A DNA stretch of 13,227 nt from Lachnospiraceae bacterium. Lineage in GTDB: Bacteria > Bacillota_A > Clostridia > Lachnospirales > Lachnospiraceae. Shown piece by piece: positions 7,783 to 13,227 of the stretch. The notes beneath the pieces were generated by a model. That model worked only from the letters and a program-made list of their open reading frames with translations. It was not told the DNA's origin and searched no databases. The DNA is taken from contig JAEEXJ010000092.1 of NCBI GenBank assembly GCA_016291475.1, forward strand, positions 1-13,227, given 5' to 3'. The number at the start of each line of letters is the position of its first letter. The stretch's first letter is position 1. The position numbers and the translations under genes are program-made.

Positions 7783-8738
7783 TGATATCCAAACCACCTC
7801 TTATAATCTTATCCGGACCGACGGCCACAGGCAAAACCGAATTGTCTGTTTTATTTGCACTGCAACACGGTATGGAGATCATATCTGCGGACTCGGCTCA
7901 GGTTTATAAGGGGATGAATATCGGAAGTGCCAAGATCTGTGAAGAAGAGAAAAAAGGCGTTCCTCATCATCTGATAGATGTTTGCGACATAAAAGAGGAT
8001 TATTCGGCATTTCGTTTTAAGGAGATGGCCTGGGAGGCTGCCTCCTGTATTTACAAAAGGGGTAAGATCCCTCTTGTTGTGGGTGGAACCGGATTTTATA
8101 TTCAGGCTCTTTTAAAGGGCGTAAATTTTGATGATGAAGGCCCTGACCAAGAATACAGGGATATGCTGCGAAATCTGGCTGATGAAAAGGGGATTTCTTT
8201 CATTCATGATATGCTTATGGATATTGATCCGGAAAGTGCCGAAAAGATTCCCGAAGGCAATGTTAAAAGAGTTATAAGGGCTCTTGAATATCATCATCTT
8301 ACCGGAAAAAAGATTTCTGAACATAATGAAGAAGAAAGTAAAAGAGAATCAAATTACAATTTTGCTTATTTTGTTCTCATGGATGACAGAGATCTGATGT
8401 ACGAACGCATAGATAAGAGAGTGGATAAAATGATCGAAGCCGGTCTTGAAAGAGAGGTTCGTTCTCTTCTGGAAAACGGAGCGGATCCTTCTATGGTTTC
8501 TATGCAGGCTATCGGGTATAAGGAAATGATCCCTTACATTAAGGGAGAATGTTCTTTGGAGGATGCCATATATCAGATTAAGTTAAGAACCAGGCATTTT
8601 GCAAAAAGACAGGTAACATGGTATAAAAGAGAACCTGATATCATATATATTAATCGCGGAGATTTTGATAACGATAATGAGAAAATGTCAGAATATATGT
8701 ACCGCGAGTGCTTGAAAAGAGGAATCATAAATGAATGA
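7782..8738 (+). CDS. miaA: tRNA dimethylallyltransferase MiaA
   Basis: Transfers the dimethylallyl group from DMAPP to N6 of A37 in tRNAs reading codons starting with U, giving i6A, the substrate of MiaB. The 318 residues show the P-loop GPTATGKT (12-19), the DSAQVY segment with the expected catalytic Asp37, GGTGFYIQALLKG from 101 including Thr103, an RALEYHHLTGK stretch, QAIGYKEM, and the RTRHFAKRQVTWYKR tRNA-contacting region near the C-terminus. Family members often read DSMQVY or DSRQVY; Ala at the third position is a mild variant. The start overlaps the mutL stop by one base, an arrangement that favours coupling. The end overlaps the next gene by 8 bases. In many bacteria hfq follows miaA; here it does not. 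Confidence 0.96.
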   Translation: MISKPPLIILSGPTATGKTELSVLFALQHGMEIISADSAQVYKGMNIGSAKICEEEKKGVPHHLIDVCDIKEDYSAFRFKEMAWEAASCIYKRGKIPLVVGGTGFYIQALLKGVNFDDEGPDQEYRDMLRNLADEKGISFIHDMLMDIDPESAEKIPEGNVKRVIRALEYHHLTGKKISEHNEEESKRESNYNFAYFVLMDDRDLMYERIDKRVDKMIEAGLEREVRSLLENGADPSMVSMQAIGYKEMIPYIKGECSLEDAIYQIKLRTRHFAKRQVTWYKREPDIIYINRGDFDNDNEKMSEYMYRECLKRGIINE

Positions 8739-10017
8739 AATTTCAAAACAGCTTTACAGGGAGCTTGGTATAAGCGATAAAGTTATAGAGATATCCGAAG
8801 AAGTACTGTCATCTCTTAAAGAAAGATTTGAAAAGATCGACGAAAATGCGGATTATTGCACACTTAAAGTATTAAAGGCGTTTCAGAAAAATAATGTAAA
8901 CGAGAGCTGTCTTATGGGTACTACCGGATACGGATATAACGATCTGGGAAGAGATACTCTGGAAAAAGTCTATGCGGATTATTTTCACACCCAGGACTGC
9001 CTTGTCAGACCTCAGATAACCTGCGGAACCCATGCGCTTGCACTTGCTCTTATGAGTAATCTCAGACCCGGTGATGAACTTGTAAGTGCTGTGGGAAAAC
9101 CTTATGACACTCTCGAAGAAGTTATCGGTATCCGTCCTTCCGTCGGTTCGCTTGCCGAGTACGGAATAACCTATGCTCAGGCAGATCTTAATGATGACGG
9201 AACCCCTAATCTTGATAATATAAGAAATGCCATCACGGACAAAACTAAGCTTGTTACTATTCAGAGGTCAAAAGGATATCAGACCAGACCTTCATTATCG
9301 GTTGAGACCATAGGTGAGATCATCAAAACCGTTAAGAGCGTAAGGCAAGACATTATCTGTATGGTTGATAACTGTTACGGTGAATTTGTCGAGCCTATTG
9401 AGCCTTCGGATGTGGGTGCCGATATGGTTGTCGGTTCTCTTATCAAGAATCCCGGAGGCGGACTTGCTCAGGTTGGAGGATATATTGCCGGAACCAAAGA
9501 ATGCATTGAAAAGTGTTCGTTCAGACTGACCGCTCCCGGTCTCGGAAGAGAAGTGGGACCTTCTCTTGAAGCGCTTCCCAGAATGTATCAGGGCTTTTTT
9601 ATGGCACCTACGGTAACCGCTTCAGCTTTAAAAAGTGCGATCTTTGCGGCTAATCTCTATGAAAAATTCGGATTTGGATCATTTCCCTCGGGTAAAGAGG
9701 AAAGACATGATATTATCCAGGCCATTACTTTCGGCAAGCCTGAGGGGCTTATAGCGTTTTGTGAGGGAATACAGGCGGCTGCTCCCGTGGATTCATCGTT
9801 TGCTCCCGAGCCCTGGGATATGCCGGGATATGATTCCAAGGTCATAATGGCAGCCGGAGCATTTGTCTCCGGTTCTTCGATCGAGCTTTCGGCAGACGGC
9901 CCCTTGAGAGATCCTTATACGGCTTATTTTCAGGGAGGTATCACCTGGTCACACGGTAAATTCGGTATTATCAAGTCATTCCAAACTCTGGTGGATAAAG
10001 GCCTCATTTTGTGTTAG
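8731..10017 (+). CDS. PLP-dependent methionine gamma-lyase family protein (YnbB / aluminium-resistance family)
   Basis: A fold-type-I PLP enzyme related to cystathionine and methionine gamma-lyases, in the family typified by Bacillus YnbB. The true substrate of this family is not established. Features in the 428 residues: GYGYNDLGRDTLEKVYA near the N-terminus (family start), the cofactor-binding loop ITCGTHALALAL, Asp213 in the VDNCYGEF stretch (pyridine-nitrogen contact), and the likely Schiff-base Lys239 in GSLIKNPGGGLAQVGGY. The length fits the family (about 410-430). Its ATG lies 8 bases inside the end of miaA, with AGAGGA-like bases just upstream. It is the last gene of the run; a candidate promoter and a 60-base gap follow. 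In Bacillus subtilis ynbB also lies in the region downstream of mutSL and miaA, which supports the assignment. Annotators sometimes call it an aluminium-resistance protein; nothing in the sequence tests that. Confidence 0.88.
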   Translation: MNEISKQLYRELGISDKVIEISEEVLSSLKERFEKIDENADYCTLKVLKAFQKNNVNESCLMGTTGYGYNDLGRDTLEKVYADYFHTQDCLVRPQITCGTHALALALMSNLRPGDELVSAVGKPYDTLEEVIGIRPSVGSLAEYGITYAQADLNDDGTPNLDNIRNAITDKTKLVTIQRSKGYQTRPSLSVETIGEIIKTVKSVRQDIICMVDNCYGEFVEPIEPSDVGADMVVGSLIKNPGGGLAQVGGYIAGTKECIEKCSFRLTAPGLGREVGPSLEALPRMYQGFFMAPTVTASALKSAIFAANLYEKFGFGSFPSGKEERHDIIQAITFGKPEGLIAFCEGIQAAAPVDSSFAPEPWDMPGYDSKVIMAAGAFVSGSSIELSADGPLRDPYTAYFQGGITWSHGKFGIIKSFQTLVDKGLILC

Positions 10018-10020
10018 AAT
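9992..10020 (+). promoter_or_regulatory. Candidate extended -10 promoter for the DUF4321-radC-mre run
   Basis: TGGATA (9992-9997, four of six matches to TTGACA) and TAGAAT (10015-10020, five of six to TATAAT) are spaced by 17 bases, with a TGT extended -10 element at 10012-10014. The -10 overlaps the stop codon of the PLP enzyme. Transcription would begin near 10027. No other gap downstream is long enough to look more promoter-like. Confidence 0.5.
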
Positions 10021-10026
10021 ATCAAA

Positions 10027-10054
10027 GATTGTGAAAATCCGTAAATTTACAATC
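10027..10054 (+). promoter_or_regulatory. Stem-loop in the leader before the DUF4321 gene
   Basis: GATTGT (10027-10032) and ACAATC (10049-10054) form a perfect six-base stem that can be extended by a G-U and two A-U pairs, with a loop of about ten bases. No T-tract follows, so it is probably not a terminator. It begins where the predicted transcript would start, so it could be a 5'-terminal hairpin that protects the mRNA, or it could be fortuitous. Confidence 0.4.
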
Positions 10055-10077
10055 GCATGTTATTTTGGAGGCGTTAA

Positions 10078-10320
10078 ATGAGATACAGAGGATGGGTTTT
10101 ATTTTTTCTGGTGATCATCGGGTTCATACTCGGTAATCTCATCGGAACGCATTGCGATATCGAGTTTTTGTCATATGGCGGCAGTTATGGTCTTACGTCG
10201 CCGATCGAACTGAATCTCGGTTTCGTTATCCTTACATTCGGACTCACATTTAATATCACGATTGCCGGCATCATTGGAATGGTTGCCGCATTTGTGGCTT
10301 ATAAATTCATGAAGATCTGA
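10078..10320 (+). CDS. Small membrane protein, DUF4321 type
   Basis: An 80-residue hydrophobic protein of unknown function. One membrane segment is clear at about 6-24 (WVLFFLVIIGFILGNLIG) and another at about 60-76 (IAGIIGMVAAFVAYKF); the part between (LGFVILTFGLTFNI, 47-60) is also hydrophobic. The pattern of a short N-terminal helix, a polar segment with YG and SPIELNLG, then a second helix, resembles DUF4321 proteins, which I recall occurring near radC and mre genes in Clostridia. GGAGG (10067-10071) lies six bases before ATG. Its position at the head of the radC-mreBCD run suggests co-expression with cell-shape genes, but a role there is inference. Real-gene status is strong from the ribosome binding site and composition; the family name is moderately sure. 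Confidence 0.8.
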   Translation: MRYRGWVLFFLVIIGFILGNLIGTHCDIEFLSYGGSYGLTSPIELNLGFVILTFGLTFNITIAGIIGMVAAFVAYKFMKI

Positions 10321-10355
10321 TATGCGTTGTCCCGGAGAAGGGGAAAGGCGCATAT
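10320..10355 (+). promoter_or_regulatory. Intercistronic hairpin before radC
   Basis: ATATGCG (10320-10326) pairs perfectly with CGCATAT (10349-10355). Inside, TCCC (10330-10333) pairs with GGGA (10341-10344), leaving GGAGAAG as the apical loop. The structure fills the whole gap between the DUF4321 stop and the radC ATG (10357), and the likely ribosome binding site AAAGG (10344-10348) lies within it. It may limit radC translation unless opened by ribosomes. Confidence 0.5.
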
Positions 10356-10356
10356 T

Positions 10357-11043
10357 ATGAAAAACAAAAGATCAAACAGTGAAATGCCCTATGAACGTTT
10401 CATGTCCATGGGGGCGGAGAGTTTAACGGACGCCGAACTTCTTGCGATTATACTCAGGACCGGAATGAAAGGCTTTGATGCGGTTTCATTATCAAAAGAG
10501 GTCTTAAAGCTCGGTAAATATCCCAGAACCGGATTTTTGGGACTGTATGATTCGGATATTCAGACTCTCGAAAAAATTCCCGGTATAGGCCGGGTTAAAG
10601 CAATTAAGCTTAAAGCTCTTTCGGAAATATCCAAAAGGATGCATGAAGCCAAACTTGCCGAAGGATTAAATATTTCGAATGCTTCATCCGTTGCGGACTT
10701 TTATATGGAACGGATGAGACATTATAAATGTGAGAGGGTTTTACTTCTCAGCATTGATTCAAAGGGGAAGGTTTTAAGGGAATCGGAGATTTCCAAAGGC
10801 AGTGTGAATAAGGCACTTGTTTCGGTAAGGTCCGTAATGATGGAAGCTCTTGATGCCGAAGCTGTTCATCTGATCCTTATGCACAATCATCCGAGCGGAG
10901 ATCCTACTCCTTCCGGTAATGACAATGAACTTACCAGGAAACTTTTTGAAAGCTGCAGGCTTATGGAAATCCCGCTTTTGGATCATATAATAATTGGTGA
11001 CAATCTATATTACAGTTATAACGAATCAGGACTTTTACGGTAA
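10357..11043 (+). CDS. radC: RadC family protein (UPF0758, JAMM/MPN+ domain)
   Basis: RadC proteins were named after a DNA-repair phenotype later disputed; their biochemical role is still unclear. From ATG 10357 the protein has 228 residues, close to the family norm. The N-terminus has MPYERFMSMGAESLTDAELLAI, the usual opening, followed by a helix-hairpin-helix at about 65-90 (LEKIPGIGRVKAIKLKAL). The C-terminal JAMM metalloprotease-like domain has the metal motif His176-Asn-His178-Pro-Ser-Gly plus Asp189 (HNHPSGDPTPSGND), preceded by ESEISKGSVN. The metal ligands are intact. I chose ATG 10357 over TTG 10327 because AAAGG lies eight bases upstream of it and the earlier codons do not look like RadC. 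The gene is 36 bases after DUF4321 and 14 bases before the mreB-like gene; radC next to mreBCD is a common arrangement in Firmicutes. Confidence 0.93.
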   Translation: MKNKRSNSEMPYERFMSMGAESLTDAELLAIILRTGMKGFDAVSLSKEVLKLGKYPRTGFLGLYDSDIQTLEKIPGIGRVKAIKLKALSEISKRMHEAKLAEGLNISNASSVADFYMERMRHYKCERVLLLSIDSKGKVLRESEISKGSVNKALVSVRSVMMEALDAEAVHLILMHNHPSGDPTPSGNDNELTRKLFESCRLMEIPLLDHIIIGDNLYYSYNESGLLR

Positions 11044-11057
11044 AGAAAGGAAATGTT

Positions 11058-12068
11058 ATGCCGGCTAATGCTTACGGTATCGACCTTGGTACCAATCACA
11101 TCAAGATTTTCAACAACAATGACAGTACGATCACCATTCAGAAGAATATGATCGCCATAAAGGATGAAAATGAATTTTTTGCTTACGGTGATTCGGCATA
11201 TGAAATGCACGAAAAAGCTCCGGCAAACATTCAGATATCTTATCCTTTGAGCTGCGGTGTAATATCAGATCTTCATAATGTTGAACTTCTTGTTAAATAC
11301 ATTATCAGTGATCTTCAGGGAGGAAGCCCCAAAAATGCAGACTTCCTTATTGCGGTTCCTTACGATATCACTGATGTAGAAAAAAGAGCTTTCTATGATC
11401 TTCTCAAAGAAGCCGGCGTAAAAGCTCATAAGATCTATGTTACGCAGATGGCAATTGCCGACGGTGTCGGAATGGGCATTGATGTTAAAAATTCCGTCGG
11501 AGTGCTGGTTGTGAATGTCGGATTTGAAACCACGGAGATCTCCGTATTGTCCCTTGGAGGCATTGTTCTTTCCAAGCTCATCAAGGAGGGCGGACTCAAA
11601 TTTGATGATTCCATAAGAGCTGCAGTCAGAAACGAATTCGGACTTATGATCGGCGGAAAGACCGCAGAAGAGGTTAAAAAGAATCTTAAGGACCTTGAAA
11701 AAAATAATAAGGGAGCTACCGTATACGGAAGAGATATCGTAACCGGACTTCCCGTTCAGAGAGAAATTCCTACCAAACTTATTGTTGATTCTTTGGAAGG
11801 TGACTTCAAGACCATAATTGATAACATCAAGTTTATCCTTGAGAGAACTCCTCCCGAACTTTCAGCGGATATTTTCAGAAACGGAATTTATCTGACCGGA
11901 GGAGCGAGCCAGGTTTCTCATCTTGTTGAGAGAATTGCTGACGGAACCGGTCTTAAAGTCAATGTAACCGATGAGCCCCTTACTTCCACAGCATACGGGC
12001 TCGGAAGAATAATTCAGGATCCGGAATATTCCGGTCTGGCACAGAGTGCCGAGGGCATGGGTAAATGA
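11058..12068 (+). CDS. Divergent MreB-like rod-shape actin homologue
   Basis: Actin-fold protein of the MreB family, expected to form membrane-associated filaments that guide wall elongation with MreC and MreD. Clear similarities include the phosphate-1 motif GIDLGT (7-12), VPYDITDVEKRA, TTEISVLSLGGIV (158-170), GRDIVTGLP, RTPPELSADIFRNGIYLTGG and TDEPLTSTAYGLG. Length (336) is normal. Several nucleotide-site residues differ from usual MreB: the phosphate-2 sequence, usually D-I-G-G-G-T, reads Asn153-Val-Gly-Phe-Glu-Thr158. The EEP segment carrying the catalytic Glu reads Thr129-Gln130-Met131. The GGD after the second strand set reads Gly178-Gly179-Leu180. ATP hydrolysis may therefore be weak or lost. 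GAAAGG (11045-11050) lies seven bases before ATG, and the stop overlaps mreC by 4 bases. Family and operon context are firm; catalytic state is inference, and a canonical MreB may be encoded elsewhere. Confidence 0.88.
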   Translation: MPANAYGIDLGTNHIKIFNNNDSTITIQKNMIAIKDENEFFAYGDSAYEMHEKAPANIQISYPLSCGVISDLHNVELLVKYIISDLQGGSPKNADFLIAVPYDITDVEKRAFYDLLKEAGVKAHKIYVTQMAIADGVGMGIDVKNSVGVLVVNVGFETTEISVLSLGGIVLSKLIKEGGLKFDDSIRAAVRNEFGLMIGGKTAEEVKKNLKDLEKNNKGATVYGRDIVTGLPVQREIPTKLIVDSLEGDFKTIIDNIKFILERTPPELSADIFRNGIYLTGGASQVSHLVERIADGTGLKVNVTDEPLTSTAYGLGRIIQDPEYSGLAQSAEGMGK

Positions 12069-12934
12069 GTCCTGTCGTAAAACCCAAGGGGGAGAGATTT
12101 ACACTGCCAAGTAAATATCTCCTCCTTATTTTAACTTTCATATGCATTATCTTAATGGTACTGACCTACGGAACTACAATTTTTGATGTTCCCGTTAATT
12201 CTGCGGTCGGTACTGTTATAGTGCCTTTTGAAAGAGGTGTTTCCAGAGCCGGAGAGTGGCTCAGAAACAGAAAAGAAGAGCTTACCTCCGTAAGAAGCCT
12301 TCTTGAAGAAAATCAGAGATTAAGAGAACAGATAGATACTCTTACTGAAGAGAATCTGATCCTTACCCAGGAAAGATATGAACTTACCGATATGCAGGCT
12401 CTTCTCGGATTATCGGAAGTTTATTACTCTTATGAAAAAATAGGAGCCAGGGTAATCTTTAAGGATGCCGGTAATTGGTACAGCTCTTTTATCATCGATA
12501 AGGGTACCGATGACGGCCTTGCGGTTGATATGAATGTCATCGCAGGCGGAGGTCTTGTCGGAAGGATCACCAAGATCGGTCCAAACTGGGCGAGAGTTAC
12601 CTCCATTATTTCGGACGGAGTCAATGTCAGCGGACAGGTAGCTTCTTCGGATCTTACGCTTATGGTATCCGGAGATCTTAAACTGATCGACAGAGGACTT
12701 GTCAGTTTCTCTCTTTTATCGGATCCCGATGGTCTTGTTGTAAAGGGAGATAAAGTTGTAACCAGCAATATAAGCGATAAATACCTTCCCGGACTTCTTA
12801 TAGGTTATATAGATGATGTTCAAAATGATGCAAATAACCTTACGAAATCCGGAACCATTTCAGTTGCTACGGACTTCGATCACCTTTCGGTTGTTTTGGT
12901 GATCACGGATTTAAAAGATTACGATTACGAATGA
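12065..12934 (+). CDS. mreC: Rod shape-determining protein MreC
   Basis: Bitopic membrane protein that links the MreB filament to wall-synthesis enzymes outside the membrane. The 289 residues show a short basic cytoplasmic N-terminus, one membrane anchor at about 18-36, a coiled coil at roughly 70-110 rich in Leu and Glu heptads, then the extracytoplasmic beta-barrel domains. Family signatures are GNWYSSFIIDKGTDDGL followed by GGGLVGRITKIG, and later KGDKVVTS and LPGLLIGYI. No cleavable signal peptide is evident. The ATG overlaps the mreB-like stop (ATGA), with GAGGG at 12051-12055 nine bases upstream; its own stop overlaps the mreD start in the same way. Length and domain order are normal. 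Confidence 0.95.
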   Translation: MSPVVKPKGERFTLPSKYLLLILTFICIILMVLTYGTTIFDVPVNSAVGTVIVPFERGVSRAGEWLRNRKEELTSVRSLLEENQRLREQIDTLTEENLILTQERYELTDMQALLGLSEVYYSYEKIGARVIFKDAGNWYSSFIIDKGTDDGLAVDMNVIAGGGLVGRITKIGPNWARVTSIISDGVNVSGQVASSDLTLMVSGDLKLIDRGLVSFSLLSDPDGLVVKGDKVVTSNISDKYLPGLLIGYIDDVQNDANNLTKSGTISVATDFDHLSVVLVITDLKDYDYE

Positions 12935-13227
12935 TTCAGCGAATTCTCATCGCAATTTCAATACCTTTCTTTTTTGTGCTTCAAACCGGCGTGTTTTCAT
13001 ATTTGAAGCTTGGTAACTGTATCCCAAATCTTATGGTTTTGATAGCGTGTATCTACGGATTTTTCTATGGTGAAAAATTCGGATGCGTTGTCGGATTTTT
13101 CTGCGGTCTTCTGATGGATATTTTCTTCGGAAATATGCTCGGGATGAACGCTCTTATAATCATGTTCATCGGTTATATAAACGGCGGATTCAGTGAACTG
13201 TTTTATGCGGAAGATATCAGACTTCCC
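12931..13227 (+). CDS. mreD: Rod shape-determining protein MreD (N-terminal part, cut by window end)
   Basis: Polytopic membrane protein of the elongation complex that partners with MreC. Ninety-nine codons are open to the last base with no stop, so only the N-terminal part is present. Hydrophobic segments occur at about 4-24, 33-47, 50-68 and 73-85. The motif IPNLMVLIACIYGFFYGEKFG followed by GFFCGLLMDIFFGNMLGMNAL is the typical MreD pattern of Pro-Asn-Leu, repeated Gly and Leu-Met-Asp. ATG overlaps the mreC stop by 4 bases (ATGA), so translation is probably coupled. Assignment rests on this motif and on its place after mreC. Confidence 0.92.
   Translation, partial: MIQRILIAISIPFFFVLQTGVFSYLKLGNCIPNLMVLIACIYGFFYGEKFGCVVGFFCGLLMDIFFGNMLGMNALIIMFIGYINGGFSELFYAEDIRLP

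Noticed and set aside
10327..10356. TTG 10327 as radC start
   Set aside because: The ten extra residues are Arg/Lys-rich and unlike RadC, and ATG 10357 has a suitable AAAGG site.

Overview
The window is a piece of a Gram-positive, low-to-middle GC chromosome. Gene content and style (divergent MreB next to mreC/mreD, DegV protein, DUF4321-type membrane protein, MutL with an endonuclease motif, AGGAGG-type ribosome binding sites, ATGA and TGATG overlaps) suggest a member of the Clostridia, most likely the family Lachnospiraceae (Butyrivibrio/Roseburia-like). That taxonomic call is inference from protein and sequence style; no 16S or database match was available. All recognised genes are on the + strand and coding density is very high. 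No phage, IS transposase, CRISPR, tRNA or rRNA was found.

Layout. (1) 1-184: a long imperfect palindrome with arms of about 75 bases, probably a repeat element. (2) 206-712: a dUTPase with its own ribosome binding site. (3) 713-851: intergenic region with a weak candidate terminator and a candidate sigma-A promoter. (4) 852-10017: a tightly packed run degV - miaB - mutS - mutL - miaA - PLP enzyme (methionine gamma-lyase/YnbB family), with gaps of 10 and 13 bases followed by overlaps of 4, 1 and 8 bases. (5) 10018-10077: a candidate extended -10 promoter whose predicted transcript would begin with a stem-loop. (6) 10078 to the end: DUF4321-type membrane protein - radC - mreB-like - mreC - mreD (cut by the window end).

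How the genes work together. MutS and MutL form the post-replicative mismatch repair pair. MutL carries the DQHA-x2-E-x4-E endonuclease motif expected where MutH is absent, and both proteins show beta-clamp-like peptides. MiaA and MiaB act one after the other on A37 of tRNAs reading UNN codons (i6A, then ms2i6A) and flank mutSL in the same operon. The dUTPase keeps uracil out of DNA. The second cluster is a cell-elongation set: MreB-like actin, MreC and MreD, preceded by radC and the small membrane protein.

Most of the window is ordinary core genome. Points deserving a second look are the palindrome at the left edge, the MreB-like protein with altered nucleotide-binding motifs although it sits in the mre operon, and two RNA hairpins in front of the DUF4321 and radC genes. 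I did not find a convincing undescribed multi-gene system.
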